Source of the DNA: an uncultured Bacteroidota bacterium
GTDB lineage: Bacteria; Bacteroidota; Bacteroidia; Flavobacteriales; Schleiferiaceae
DNA: 43,663 nt
Reading direction: 5' to 3'
Assembly: GCA_913056475.1 (NCBI GenBank)
Contig: CAJXMS010000001.1
Coordinates: forward strand, 1-43,663
Within the stretch, counting starts at the first letter, position 1. Each line of letters opens with the position of its first letter. Both the position numbers and the translations under genes were made by a program. Of this stretch, positions 1 through 11,200 are shown piece after piece. Below the pieces are notes generated by a model that worked only from the letters and a program-made list of their open reading frames with translations, had not been told where the DNA came from and searched no databases.

Positions 1-871
1 CTCTTTGGGAGCGATAAAGGAAGTTGTCGTAGTATTTATAGCCCAGGATCAGGCCCAGGCTTCCCCGGGTGTAGCTCAGGTTGCTGTAGAGCGCTTTGCC
101 GGGTTTGAATATATAGCTATTGCTGCTATTGGGATCTTGTGATTTATAAGCGCCCTCCACAAACCAGTTGAGGTGCGGGGTGATCAGGTTGAAGCGCAAG
201 CCGCCGTTGGCCACATTTTCGGGCAGATTGTAGATGGGGCTTTGGGCGTTTTGAAAGCGGCTTACAAAGCTACCACCGATGATCACATTGGTACCGCCGT
301 AGTTCCCCGTTAGCTCGTTGAGGTTTACCTCCATATCGGCCCCGCGGACGATGCCGTCGCCCATGCCAAAGTACAGCCGCTGCTTGCCGATAAGGCCTTT
401 AAAAGTGATGCCCGGGGCGCCATCGTAGATCAGGCGCACGCCGTCCAGGGCATTGTCCAGCCCCAGGCCGCGTTCTTCGTAGGCCCGGAAAACCAGGCCG
501 CTGCCAAATTGCTCGTAAAAGTTTCCGGCGGTTACGTCCAGGCCGTCTTTGGTGTAGCGCGCGTACCGATAGGGGATTCCCTGGCCCTGAAACCCTTCTG
601 GTAAGCCGATGATATTGTTTTGATAATTCTCGTAGCGGATCCCCGCGCGGAAGTTGCCCCGGGTATAAGTGAGGTTGAGAAAGCCTGCCGCCCGCAGGCG
701 TTCATCGGGGTAGGCTTCTCCCAGGGGGTCGATGAGCGAATCGCGCAGGTAGATTTGGCTATTGAGCTGGAAATTACCGGAGAGTTGGCCCAGTTCCGGC
801 GTGCTATTTTGGGCCAGAACCGGCACCAGGGGGAGGCCCAGCAGGGCGAAGAGAAAAGAGCTACGCAACAT
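1..871 (-). CDS. DUF6029-like outer-membrane protein, N-terminal part (cut by window edge)
   Basis: The minus-strand frame opens with ATG at 871-869 and runs off the left edge, giving about 290 residues. The N-terminus is a signal peptide (MLRSSFLFALLGLPLVPVLA, then QNS). The rest is rich in alternating aromatic and glycine residues with short turns, as in an outer-membrane beta-barrel. Segments such as YARYTKDGLDVTAGNFYEQF resemble the Bacteroidota DUF6029 family from memory; no search was possible. It lies 19 bases downstream of the TlpA-like gene on the same strand, so the two are probably cotranscribed, and the divergent gene is an Omp28 protein. The function is unknown; an outer-membrane role is inferred. 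Confidence 0.75.
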   Translation of the reverse strand, partial: MLRSSFLFALLGLPLVPVLAQNSTPELGQLSGNFQLNSQIYLRDSLIDPLGEAYPDERLRAAGFLNLTYTRGNFRAGIRYENYQNNIIGLPEGFQGQGIPYRYARYTKDGLDVTAGNFYEQFGSGLVFRAYEERGLGLDNALDGVRLIYDGAPGITFKGLIGKQRLYFGMGDGIVRGADMEVNLNELTGNYGGTNVIIGGSFVSRFQNAQSPIYNLPENVANGGLRFNLITPHLNWFVEGAYKSQDPNSSNSYIFKPGKALYSNLSYTRGSLGLILGYKYYDNFLYRSQR

Positions 872-890
872 GGTATTAAATACAGGGCTT

Positions 891-1397
891 TTAATCCAGT
901 GACTTACCGGCAGCTACTTTTTGAATAGCTTCGTAAAGATGGGCTTCATCCCCGGGCATGTAGCCGGTGTGCTGCCATACCACTTCTCCCTGGCCGTTGA
1001 GCAGGAAAGTATGCGGGATATTGTTGACGTTAAGCCCACGTTTGAGGGCTTGATTTTCATCCAGGTATACCTGGTAATCCCAGCCTTGCGAAGCAATGAA
1101 AGGGCGTACCCGCGAGGAGTTTCGCGAGTCATCGATAGATATGGCCACCAACTTTACACCGGTTTCTTCTTGCCACTGATCGTACCAGTCATGGATGGCG
1201 TTGAGCTCGCGGATGCAAGGCTTGCACCAAGTAGCCCAAAAGCTGAGGACGATGGGCTTACCACTGTTTTGAATGGAATCGGAAGACAGCGTCTCGCCGT
1301 TGAGTTTTTTGAGGGGGACGGTGGGTACTTTTTCCTGGGCGAGGCCGAGGTTAAGCACAAGCGAAAAAGCCAGAAGTAGAAAGATCGAACGGGGCAT
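891..1397 (-). CDS. TlpA/ResA-like thioredoxin-fold protein, exported
   Basis: A 168-residue protein. I take the ATG at 1397 because it gives a clean signal peptide (residues 1-20, ending LGLA before QEK); a longer frame from 1463 would place 22 unlikely residues in front. The thioredoxin fold carries the active site WCKPC (C58, C61) inside FWATWCKPCIREL, and a cis-proline region NNIPHTFLL near the C-terminus. TlpA-like proteins act in the periplasm as thiol-disulfide reductases, for example in cytochrome c maturation. Here the partners look like the adjacent DUF6029 protein and the divergent Omp28 protein, which has its own CxxC. Substrate unknown. Confidence 0.9.
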   Translation of the reverse strand: MPRSIFLLLAFSLVLNLGLAQEKVPTVPLKKLNGETLSSDSIQNSGKPIVLSFWATWCKPCIRELNAIHDWYDQWQEETGVKLVAISIDDSRNSSRVRPFIASQGWDYQVYLDENQALKRGLNVNNIPHTFLLNGQGEVVWQHTGYMPGDEAHLYEAIQKVAAGKSLD

Positions 1398-1565
1398 AAG
1401 CGAAAATGATTTGGCGGGGAAAATCCCAGTGTTTTGCAGAGCACAAAGAAAGGAAAAAGCCATGAGAGGCGCTGCAGAGGGGTTAATGGCGCCCGATAAA
1501 CGGGGTGGGGGGCGTGAACGCGCGATTATTATGCGGCTCGGGCTGGTCTTTTCATTAAATCCTAT

Positions 1566-1573
1566 TACCTTAG
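1566..1573 (+). promoter_or_regulatory. possible -7 element (TACCTTAG) upstream of the Omp28 gene
   Basis: TACCTTAG differs by one base from the Bacteroidota -7 consensus TAnnTTTG and lies 40 bases before the ATG at 1614. A very similar TATCTTAG lies upstream of the M23 peptidase gene (40316-40323). No good -33 TTTG is visible. It sits in the divergent region 1398-1613, which otherwise shows nothing clear. Confidence 0.35.
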
Positions 1574-1613
1574 CCCATCTTAATGTTTTATTAATTCAAA
1601 GTTCATACCTGCT

Positions 1614-3644
1614 ATGAAAAAAGTTTTACTTAGTCTTTTCAGTTTGGGGCTTACCATCCCGGCGCTGGCCCAGCTTCCGGTAAGCACGAGCCCTGAGAAT
1701 AAGAATGTTGTACTGGAGGAATTCACCGGTCTTAATTGTGTTTATTGTCCGGATGGACATAAGCGCGCTAATCAGCTCTCCGCTAATAATCCCGGGGATG
1801 TGGTGCTCATTAATGTTCACGCCGGTAGCTTCGCCACACCTGGTCCAGGAGAACCGGATTACAGAACGCCGGATGGCCAGGCCATAGATAATGAAGCTAA
1901 TGTGAGTGGCTATCCAGCGGGTACTATTAACCGTCGCGTATTTTCTAATTTTAGTCAAAACCCCGGTGGCTGGGCTATGAGTCGGGCTGATTGGGCCACG
2001 GCCGCGAGTACCGTCTTAGGGGAATCCTCCTATGTAAATGTAGCCCTGGAAGGGGATATCGATTTGGCAACTCGTACATTGACTGTTGACGTGGAAGCCT
2101 ATTTTACGGCCAATACTGCCCCCTCTTCTGTGAGGATGAACATTGCTTTGCTACAGGATAGCGTTTTGGGCCCGCAAACGGGAGCCTCTCAGTTTTATCC
2201 TGCCATGCTGTTGCCGGATGGCCGGTACGTGCATATGCACATGCTGCGAGATATGATTACGCCTACCTGGGGCGACACCATCAGTACTACTACAATGGGA
2301 ACCTTATTCTCCAAGACTTACACTTACAATATACCGCAAGATATAAATGGCGTTCCTCTATCCTTAGGCGATTTAAATGTTGTAGGGTTTATTGATGAAG
2401 GGAAAGGTCCCGTTATTACCGGCGCTAAAGGCCCCATGACGTATACGGTGCCTGCTGGTGCTTCGGTTACTGATTTAAGTCTTAAAGGCACAACCTCTTT
2501 ACCTACCACTTATTGCGACAATCAAATTACGCCAGAGGTTACTGTAAATAATGTAGGCGGCGCCGCGGCCTCTAATTTTGACGTAAGCTACACCCTAAAC
2601 GGCGGTTCGCCGGTAACCCAAAATGTTAGTACGACTGTAGCCGCTGGTGACTCAACCACAGTGAGCTTCCCGGCGGTAACCCTTAGCAATGGAATAAATG
2701 ACCTTAGCTACACAGTGTCTACCGCTAATAACAATAGTCTTTATGATCTTTCCTCCGGAAATGACCTTGATGGCCAAAGCGGCATCCTTACCATGCCCAA
2801 CGGAACTTTCGGCACCTATTTTTATGAAGATATGGAGGCATATTCTTTTAGGGATGTGCAGTTAAGTAATTCCATCATCGATAATCGGACATCTTCATTT
2901 GTTACCCCTATTAGCAACAGCGCCGTTAATGGGCTCAATACTCCCCTGGGTGGTTTTGGTAATTCGGCCCAGAGTCTTTTCTTCTATTTTTATGACATCC
3001 CAGCAAATGAGAAAGGCTCATTGGTTTTTGAAAAGCTGGACCTTTCCGGAACGAGTTTAAATGAAATTGTATTCGCCCATGCTTACCGTCAATACGATGC
3101 TAACTCAGATGACGAGCTAAACGTGCTCGTTTCTGAAGACTGCGGCCAAACCTGGAATACCATCTGGAGTAAATCTGGGCCTGACTTGGCTACAGGCAGT
3201 ATTGATAATGGTAACTTTTTTGCGACTGCTGCTGATTGGCAGTGGGACACCATCCGCATACCACAATACGATGGTACCCCTGAACTAATGGTGAAATTTG
3301 AGGGGGTATCTGATTTCGGTAATAACCTCTTCATCGATGACATTCAGTTTAAGAACAACACCTACGTGGGCGAAAAAGAGTATGCCAGCATTCCCAGCGT
3401 ATCGGTGTACCCCAATCCAGCCCAAGAGCAAGCGCAAATCGAATTTCCCCTTAGCGGAAAGGCAGATGTGCGTCTGGAGCTTACCGACGTTGCCGGTAAA
3501 ACCATTCTTCAACGGCAGTTCCTCGACCAGGCCCAAGGTAGCTTCCGCCAAATGTTAGATGTAAGTGCGCTGCCGGCTGGTGTTTACAGCCTTGAAGTTG
3601 AAGCAGGAGGCGCTCAGCACCGCCAAAAGCTGATTGTTCAGTAA
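1614..3644 (+). CDS. Omp28-related protein with T9SS type A sorting domain
   Basis: A 676-residue secreted protein. Residues 1-20 form a signal peptide (ending ALAQ). An Omp28-type domain follows with VVLEEFTGLNCVYCPDGHK (C42 and C45), a thioredoxin-like CxxC segment typical of that family. The middle contains an Ig/CARDB-like stretch (about 285-395) and a beta-rich segment (about 400-590) resembling adhesion or carbohydrate-binding modules. The C-terminal 82 residues, from SVSVYPNPAQ to KLIVQ, are a type A T9SS sorting domain, so the protein is expected to cross the outer membrane through SprA and be anchored or released. It is transcribed away from the TlpA-like gene, which suggests a shared redox or folding function. 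The actual role of Omp28 proteins is not settled. Confidence 0.92.
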   Translation: MKKVLLSLFSLGLTIPALAQLPVSTSPENKNVVLEEFTGLNCVYCPDGHKRANQLSANNPGDVVLINVHAGSFATPGPGEPDYRTPDGQAIDNEANVSGYPAGTINRRVFSNFSQNPGGWAMSRADWATAASTVLGESSYVNVALEGDIDLATRTLTVDVEAYFTANTAPSSVRMNIALLQDSVLGPQTGASQFYPAMLLPDGRYVHMHMLRDMITPTWGDTISTTTMGTLFSKTYTYNIPQDINGVPLSLGDLNVVGFIDEGKGPVITGAKGPMTYTVPAGASVTDLSLKGTTSLPTTYCDNQITPEVTVNNVGGAAASNFDVSYTLNGGSPVTQNVSTTVAAGDSTTVSFPAVTLSNGINDLSYTVSTANNNSLYDLSSGNDLDGQSGILTMPNGTFGTYFYEDMEAYSFRDVQLSNSIIDNRTSSFVTPISNSAVNGLNTPLGGFGNSAQSLFFYFYDIPANEKGSLVFEKLDLSGTSLNEIVFAHAYRQYDANSDDELNVLVSEDCGQTWNTIWSKSGPDLATGSIDNGNFFATAADWQWDTIRIPQYDGTPELMVKFEGVSDFGNNLFIDDIQFKNNTYVGEKEYASIPSVSVYPNPAQEQAQIEFPLSGKADVRLELTDVAGKTILQRQFLDQAQGSFRQMLDVSALPAGVYSLEVEAGGAQHRQKLIVQ

Positions 3645-3686
3645 AGTCCCTTCACTAGAAGCCGGGCTTCGGTAAAACACTACAAG

Positions 3687-3722
3687 AAATCCCGGCAGGC
3701 CGTAAGCCTGCCGGGATTTTTT
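3687..3722 (+). terminator. strong intrinsic terminator after the Omp28 gene
   Basis: A perfect 14-bp stem (3687-3700 with 3706-3719) closes a 5-base loop (CGTAA) and is followed by a short T run. Its A-rich 5' side could also let it work on the other strand. It lies 42 bases after the stop codon of the Omp28 gene. Confidence 0.9.
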
Positions 3723-3824
3723 ATACGGAAAAACGCTCCGCCCAGGGGGCCTAACCCCCTCCGAAGCAGGAGCCCCCATCTTTCCCATTTTGAAGGAAAA
3801 GCTTCTTTTCTCGCCTTTTTTACT

Positions 3825-3832
3825 TATTTTTG
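3825..3832 (+). promoter_or_regulatory. promoter -7 box for the small T9SS cargo gene
   Basis: TATTTTTG is an exact match to TAnnTTTG and ends 19 bases before the ATG at 3852. No clear -33 TTTG lies at the usual distance. The region 3723-3824 upstream also holds a G5/C5 inverted repeat (3745-3749 with 3755-3759) without a T run. Confidence 0.65.
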
Positions 3833-3851
3833 ACCATTAAAGTAGCCCTCG

Positions 3852-4571
3852 ATGAAGAAAATTCTATGCAGCATCCTCCTAGCCCTTACGGGCGTAATGA
3901 GCCTTTCGGCGCAAAGCTTGCAAGTAGTTTACCTGGACAGCCTTGTGCAAGGCAACGCCTTTAATGATGGGGATATTTCCGGGATAGCCGTGGTGGAAAA
4001 TATTAGTTCGGACACGGTAGATGTACGGCTTAAACGCATCGATGCCAACTATAATGCCCTTACGGATAGCAATGCTATTTGCTGGGGCCTGTGTTTTACG
4101 CCGGATATATCCGTTTCCCCCCCATCCTTCACCCGTAGTATTGCCCCCGGAAAGCAGGACACCGCCATTCTCCATGTTTATCCGGATAAAGACGGGCGCA
4201 ACCGAAGCGGTGCCATTACTTACGTCTTCTTTTCGAGCGATAACCCCTCCGATAGCGTGGCCTACGATATTCAGTATGAAGTGCTACGAGATCTCGGCTA
4301 CAACCAATTTCAGGCAGCAGAACCGCAGCTTGAAGTATTTCCCAATCCCATGCATGGGCCCCAAGGCCACTTTCGCTATCAACTGGGAGCTTCTCAGCGA
4401 GCCTTCCTCGAAGTACGCAACCTAGTAGGCAAGACTCTCCTCCGGCAGCAGCTTACCACCCCAAAAGGTAAGATATCCTTCAGTACCCGCGGCTGGCCGC
4501 AGGGCATTTATCTTTATAGCTTAGAAATAAACGGAAAGGTGCTGGAAACCAAAAAGATGATATTGCGCTAA
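3852..4571 (+). CDS. small secreted protein with T9SS type A sorting domain
   Basis: A 239-residue protein. Residues 1-20 are a signal peptide with an SLSA cleavage site. Residues 21-150 look like one beta-sandwich (Ig/CARDB-like) domain with the short motif CWGLC (C77, C81), which could form a disulfide. Residues 160-239 (LEVFPNPMHG to MILR) form a type A T9SS sorting domain with the usual elements VFPNP, VRNLVGKTL and LYSLEINGK. It is monocistronic, flanked by terminators on both sides (3687-3722 and 4606-4636) and with its own -7 box. It should be exported by SprA to the cell surface or medium. The specific function is unknown. Confidence 0.88.
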   Translation: MKKILCSILLALTGVMSLSAQSLQVVYLDSLVQGNAFNDGDISGIAVVENISSDTVDVRLKRIDANYNALTDSNAICWGLCFTPDISVSPPSFTRSIAPGKQDTAILHVYPDKDGRNRSGAITYVFFSSDNPSDSVAYDIQYEVLRDLGYNQFQAAEPQLEVFPNPMHGPQGHFRYQLGASQRAFLEVRNLVGKTLLRQQLTTPKGKISFSTRGWPQGIYLYSLEINGKVLETKKMILR

Positions 4572-4605
4572 GCGCGCGCTTCTTCCTTTGATAGATTTTT
4601 ATGCC

Positions 4606-4636
4606 AAGCCGTTGCCCCCGAGGTAACGGCTTTTTT
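4606..4636 (+). terminator. intrinsic terminator after the small T9SS cargo gene
   Basis: An 8-bp perfect stem AAGCCGTT (4606-4613) with AACGGCTT (4625-4632) and an 11-base loop, followed by a T run to 4636. It lies 34 bases past the stop at 4571 and ahead of the ruvA promoter. Confidence 0.8.
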
Positions 4637-4658
4637 AATGCGGCGTATATGAAAACTT

Positions 4659-4666
4659 TACTTTTG
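4659..4666 (+). promoter_or_regulatory. promoter -7 box for ruvA-sprA
   Basis: TACTTTTG matches TAnnTTTG exactly and ends 50 bases before the ruvA ATG. It follows the terminator at 4606-4636, so it probably drives ruvA and the coupled sprA gene. Confidence 0.65.
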
Positions 4667-4716
4667 CCGTTTTCCCTCCTGCCAAGAAGCACTCAAGCTT
4701 ATTGCCATACTAGCCT

Positions 4717-5289
4717 ATGTATCATCACATCCGAGGAACCCTCTTCGAATTGAACCCCACTTATGCGGTGGTAGAAAGCGGAGGCCTGGGGTACCAAGTG
4801 GAAATTACTCTTCCCACCTACACCATCCTTCAGGGCCAACAAGAGGTAATGCTTTATCTCTACCCCATCTTCAAGGAAGACAATCAGCAATTGTTCGGGT
4901 TTAGCGATAAAAGCGAGCGCCAAATTTTTACTCAGCTTCTTTCCGTCTCGGGAGTAGGGGGCAATACCGCCCGTTTGATCCTCAGCAGCCTCAGTGCAGC
5001 TGAAGTGCAGGAGGCCATCGGATCCGAAAATGCCGGAGCGCTCCAAGCCGTAAAAGGGGTGGGGGCCAAAACCGCCCAGCGCATCATCATAGACCTAAAA
5101 GATAAAATCGGGCTGGCAGAAGCCACTGCGCCCAGTGGCGGGGCCAGCCAGCAGGCCGAGGCCCTTTCCGCCCTGGAAACCCTCGGCTACCCCAGCCGGC
5201 AGGCCCAGCGCGTACTGCGCCTGGTAGAGAAAGAGCAGCCGGGCAGCAGCGTAGAAAACCTTATTAAAAACGCTCTCAAGAAGTTATAA
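4717..5289 (+). CDS. ruvA: Holliday junction branch migration protein RuvA
   Basis: A 190-residue protein, close to the usual RuvA length. It opens with the OB-fold domain (MYHHIRGTLFELNPTYAVVE, residues 1-63), followed by the tandem helix-hairpin-helix domain (LLSVSGVGGNTARLILS and AVKGVGAKTAQRIIIDLKDK, about 68-130). A flexible linker leads to the C-terminal three-helix domain that contacts RuvB (about 145-190). RuvA binds four-way junctions as a tetramer and recruits the RuvB motor in recombination repair. Its TAA shares its last base with the ATG of sprA (TAATG), so the two are translationally coupled. From memory, ruvA next to sprA is common in Bacteroidota. Confidence 0.97.
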   Translation: MYHHIRGTLFELNPTYAVVESGGLGYQVEITLPTYTILQGQQEVMLYLYPIFKEDNQQLFGFSDKSERQIFTQLLSVSGVGGNTARLILSSLSAAEVQEAIGSENAGALQAVKGVGAKTAQRIIIDLKDKIGLAEATAPSGGASQQAEALSALETLGYPSRQAQRVLRLVEKEQPGSSVENLIKNALKKL

Positions 5290-8200
5290 TGTTCGGTAGG
5301 CTCTCAGGGAGTTTATTCTTGCTAGGGGTTCCGCTCCTTATGGTCCTCCAGGCGGCTCGCCCGGTGCGGGCACATTTGGCCTACGGCCAAATGAGCTTCC
5401 CCCAGCAGGCGAAATCCGATACCAATGATCCCGATACAACCCTACCCTATCCTTTCCAGCAGGGGCAAACGGGGGGCGTTTATGGAAGTGGCCCCGGTAA
5501 TGTGAGCGAAGTGGTTCGCTTTAATCCCGAAACGGGCCTCTACGAGGTGGTAACTAAAATAGGCAGCCTGGAGCCTAAGCCACCTATGGTGATGACCCCC
5601 GAGGAATACCAGGACTATGTGGCGCGTAAGCAGGCCAACGACTACTGGAAATCTAAAGCCCAGCAAAATACGGGCGATCAAGGGGATAAAGATCAAGATA
5701 GTGATGGCCTTATCCCTCAAATAACCGTAGACAAGGAATTTTTCCGCCGCATTTTTGGCAGTAGTACCATCGATATCCGGCCGCAGGGCTACGCGGAGCT
5801 GCGCTTTGGCGGGCGCCTCCAAAAAATCGATAACCCCATCATCCCCGAGCGCAACCGGAGCACCTTCACCTTTGATTTTGACCAGCGCATTCAAATGAAT
5901 GTGACCGGCAATGTGGGCGATAAGATGAAGATCAACTTTAACTATGATACGGAGGCTACCTTCAACTTCGAAAACCAGGTAAAACTGGAGTACACCGGAA
6001 AGGAAGATGAGATCATTAAAAAGCTGGAGCTGGGTAATGTGAACCTGCCCGTTAATTCCTCCCTAATTACGGGGGCTCAGAGCCTTTTTGGAGTTAAAGG
6101 TCAATTTCAGTTTGGCAAGCTGACCCTTACCAGTGTGGTGTCCGAACAGCAAAGCCAAACCCAGTCGGTGAATGTACAGGGCGGCGCCACCACCACCGAG
6201 TTTGAGATTTGGGGCGATGAATACGAGGCCAATAAGCACTTCTTCTTGTCCCACTATTTCCGGGATAATTACGAAGATTTTCTGGAAAATGCGCCCCTGA
6301 TAACTTCCCCCGTGCAAATCACCAAAATAGAGGTGTGGGTAACCAATACCAACCAAAATACCCAGGATACGCGTAACCTCATTGCTTTTATGGACCTGGG
6401 CGAAAATCGCGGGCGCGCTTACCGGCAAGACAGTTTACCGGGGCCCGATATTTTCGATAATACGGCTACCAACGGAAACTTACCGGATAACCTGGTAAAC
6501 GATCTGGCGCCCCGCACGCTGGAAAATAATTACCCCGGCGTACGGCAGGTAGGGCAGGCCAACGCGGCTCTAAATGCGGCCGGTTTCGAAGAAGCTACCG
6601 ATTATATAGACCTGGCCAATGCCCGGAAACTACGCCCCTCTGAGTACGATTACAACCCGCAGCTGGGCTATGTATCCCTTAATAGCCCTTTGAACCAAGA
6701 CGAAGTGCTGGCCGTGGCTTTTCAGTACACCGCCAATGGCCGCACTTTTCAGGTAGGAGAGTTCAGTACCGACGGGGTAAGCCCGCCGCAAAATCTGGTG
6801 GTAAAAATGCTGAAAAGCACCATTCTGGATGTGAGCTTGCCCATGTGGGACCTGATGATGAAAAACATCTACAGCCTAAGCGCTTTTCAGGTGAGCGCCA
6901 ATGACTTCCGGATGCAGGTAATGTACCGCAACGACGAGACCGGCACCCCCGTGCCCTTTTTACCAGAAACCAACCTACGCGATGAACTGCTCTTGCGGGT
7001 GATGGAACTCGATAAGGTCAATAACAATAACGACCCCACGCCCGATGGTTTCTTTGACTTTATCCCCGGCGTTACCATTAGGCCGCAGAATGGCCGGATT
7101 ATTTTTCCCGTTCTGGAACCCTTTGGGGGCAATCTGCGGGATAAATTGAATACCAAGGAAATGCGCGAGCAGTACGTCTTCTCGGAGCTCTATGACTCTA
7201 CCCGCTTTGTGGCCCAAAACCAGACCAACCTCAATAAATATCTGATCAAAGGCCAGTTTAAGTCCAATTCCAGTAGTGAAATAAAGCTGAACGCCTTTAA
7301 TATCCCGCGGGGTTCGGTAAGCGTCACCGCCGGCGGTACCCAGCTCACCGAAGGCCAGGATTATACCGTAGATTATAACCTGGGCCGCGTAAAGATCCTC
7401 AATGAAGGGATTCTCAATTCCGGGATCCCCATTAAGGTGAATTATGAGAACAACGCCCTTTTCAACTTCCAAACCAAAACCTTTGCGGGCTTAAACGCCG
7501 ATTACCGGGTAAATGACAACCTAAACCTGGGCGCTTCCGTAGTCCACCTCAATGAAAAACCCCTCACTCAAAAGGTAAACCTGGGCGATGAACCCATAGC
7601 CAACACCATGATAGGGGTGAACGGAAATTACGACAAAGAAGCCCCTTTCCTTACCCGCTTTGTTGATGCCATTCCTTTCATCGATACCAAGGCGAAGTCT
7701 AATATCAACATTCAGGGCGAAGTGGCCCGGATGCTGCCCGGTTCGCCCCGGGGTATCGAAATAGGGGATGAGCCCACTACTTATTTGGATGACTTTGAAA
7801 GCAGCCAAACCACCATCGACATTCGGAACCCGATGCCCTGGCGGCTGGCCAGTGTTCCCGGCGGCCAGCCCAATCTTTTTCCCGAGGCCGACCTGAATTC
7901 CATTGCCTCCGGCTTTAACCGGGCCCGCCTCGCCTGGTACACCATAGACCCCCTCTTTCACAACAATCCCTCCCGTACCCCCGACAATATCACCGACAAC
8001 CCCCGCCTCCAGTCTACCAATGATGTGCGGCTGGTGCTGATAGAAGAAGTATTCCCCAACCTGGACCTGGACCAGTCCTCCCCCCTTAATCTGGCTACGC
8101 TGGACCTGGCTTATTATCCTTCCGAAAGAGGCCCCTACAACCTGGACGTGGCACCCACCGGAGTGAGCGCGGGCATCAATACGGAGGGCGAGCTGGAAAG

Positions 8201-11200
8201 CCCCGGGACTCGCTGGGCTGGCATCATGCGGGGTATTAACAGCACCAATTTTGAACAGCAGAACATAGAGTTTGTCCAGTTCTGGATGCTTAATCCTTTT
8301 GTGGGGAACGACGACCCGCCCGATGGAGGTGATTTCTACATCAACCTGGGCAGCATATCGGAGGACATTCTCAAGGATGCCCAGCAGGCCATCGAAAATG
8401 GTATCCCTACCGATGGCACTCAACAGGGCCTGGACTCTACCCGCTGGGGCTTTGCTACCAACGTACGCCCGCCCGTGGTGGCTTTCGGTAATGACCCCAA
8501 TGCCCGCGACCTGCAGGACGTAGGCTACGACCTTATCGATGATGAGCAAGAAGAAAACTGGGCGGGTGATCCGCAGTATAGCAATTACTTGCAGCGCATT
8601 GCCAATTCGCTGGGACAGGCCTCCCAGGCGTATCAGCAAGCCCTGGAAGACCCCTTTGCTGATAATTTCCAGTATTACCGCGGTGATGACCTCGACCAGG
8701 CTGGCGCCGATATCCTGGATCGGTACCGCTATTATAATAACCCGGAGGGCAATAGCGACCCCACCGCCGTAGGCGGAGTCACCGCTTTTGCTACCAACCT
8801 ACCGGACATTGAAGACCTTAATCAGGACCAAACCCTGAGCAAAACCGAAAGCTATTACCAGTACAAGGTCAGTCTCCGGCCGGAAGACCTCGATGAAGTG
8901 GGTAAAAACTACATCACCAATATTACCCGCACCACCAGCCCGGAGCAGCCCGACGGCAATCAATACCAGGCCGAATGGATTCAATTTAAAGTGCCGGTGT
9001 TTAACCCGGATAAAACGGTGGGCAATATCGGCGATTTTCGCTCCATTCGCTTTATAAGACTGTTTCTCAAAAACTTCTCCCAGCCAGTCGTGCTGCGTTT
9101 TGCCCGAATGGAATTCGTGCGCAGCGAGTGGCGTCGCTACCGCTTTTCCCTGGATGGAACCCGTGAGCGCCTCAGCCAGGACGATCAGGAGAACACCCTT
9201 TTTGAGGTGAATGCCGTCAATATTGAGCAAAATGGATCGCGCAATCCCATTCCTTACGTGGTTCCTCCCGGCATTGATCGGCAGGTGCTCTTCGGCACCA
9301 CTTCGGCCAACCAGCAAAACGAACAAGCGCTCTCCCTCCGCATTTTGGGCCTGGAAGATGGGGACGCCCGGGCCGTATTTCGAAACTTGGACTTTGACAT
9401 GCGGCTTTACAAACGCATGAAGCTTTTTACCCACCTGGAAAGTGCCGCCGAAACCGATAATCTTCAGGACGGCGATTTGACGGTTTTTATTCGCCTGGGC
9501 GCGGATTATAACCTCAACTATTATGAATACGAGATCCCCATGGAGGTTACCCCCTGGGGTAGTTCAGACCCGAATGACGTTTGGCCGCAGGCCAATCGCT
9601 TTGACTTTCCGCTGGATATCCTCAAAGAGGTGAAACTGGAGCGAAACCGGGTTTATAATCAAACCGGCGCGCCCATCAGCGATCCCTTTACCCGGCCCCG
9701 CCTCAATGGCAACGTTACCGTAGTGGGCCAGCCCAACCTGGGCAATGTGCGGACGGTGCTGATTGGGGTGCGCAATCCCAAAAAACGCCTGGCCGGCGAT
9801 GGGGACGATGGCCTTACCAAAAGCGCTGAGGTTTGGATCAATGAACTCCGCCTTACCGAGTTTGACCAAAAGGGCGGCTGGGCCGCCAACGCCCGGGTAG
9901 CCGCCACGCTGGCCGATTTTGCCAACGTTTCCGTTAGTGGCCGGGCCAGTACCGTGGGTTTCGGTAGTCTGGACCAAAACGTGTCCGAGTTCCAACAGGA
10001 AGAGGTGCGCGCTTACAACCTGCAGTCCAGCTTCCAGTTGGGTAAATTTTTCTCCCAGGAATCCGGCCTGCGTATCCCCATGTTTTTTGGCCGCAGTGAG
10101 GAGTGGATCACGCCTCGTTTTAACCCGCTGGATCCGGATATCGAATTTGACCGGGCCCTCAATAATATTGAGAACCCCAATGACCAGGACTCTCTCCAGG
10201 AGGCGGCGCAAAATTACACCCGTAGGCGGTCTCTCAATTTTACCAACGTCCGTAAGACCCGCAGTGGTAAGGGCCAAAATAACCCCATGCCCTGGGACGT
10301 GGAAAATATTTCCCTTACCTACAGCTTCAATGAGGTATTTCGCCGGAATATCAATACCGTCTTTGATCGCTCGGTACAGCACAGCGGTAATATCAACTAC
10401 ACCTATCGCACCAAGCCCCTTTCGGTAGAACCCTTTAAGAACATCAAGTGGCTGCAGGCGCAGGAACTGGCCTTTATCCGCGATTTTAATTTTTACTTCT
10501 ATCCTAAGAGTTTTTCCGCTATCCTCAAAGCCAATCGCAGCTATACCAGCATGCAAATGCGCAACACCGACGCCCTGCTCAGCGATATCCCCAGTAATCT
10601 TATCGGTGAGCTGGAGCCCACCTACAATAAAAACTTCACCCTTAACCGGGATTATAATATGCTCTTTGACCTCTCCAAGAGCCTCCGCTTTGATTATAAT
10701 GCCCGCATGCAGTCCCGGGTAGACGAGCTGGCCGGGCCGCCCAATAGCGATTCCAACCGCACCGAGGTGATGGACAACCTCCGCAATCTGGGCCGTCCCA
10801 TCAATTATCATCAAACCATGAACCTCACCTGGGAAGTGCCCCTGAGCAAATTCCCCCTGCTGGACTTTGCTACCGCAAGTGCTACCTACACGGCTGATTA
10901 TGACTGGCGCGCGCCGTCCCAAACCACCCGGCAAAGACAAGGCAATACAGGCGGGGGAAATCCGGGTAACCCCGGCGGAAACAATAATCAGTTTAACGTA
11001 AACTTCGGCAACACCATTCAAAACAACCGCCAAATTCGTATTAATAGCAACTTTAATTTCCGGTCCCTCTACAATAAGGTGCCTTACCTCAAAGAAGTCT
11101 TGAGCCAAGATCAGAATAAGGGCGGCGGCGGGCAGCGCAGGCGTAACAACTTCCTGGACCGGCCCGGAGCCAACTTAAGTGCCCAAAACCGCAAGCCTCA

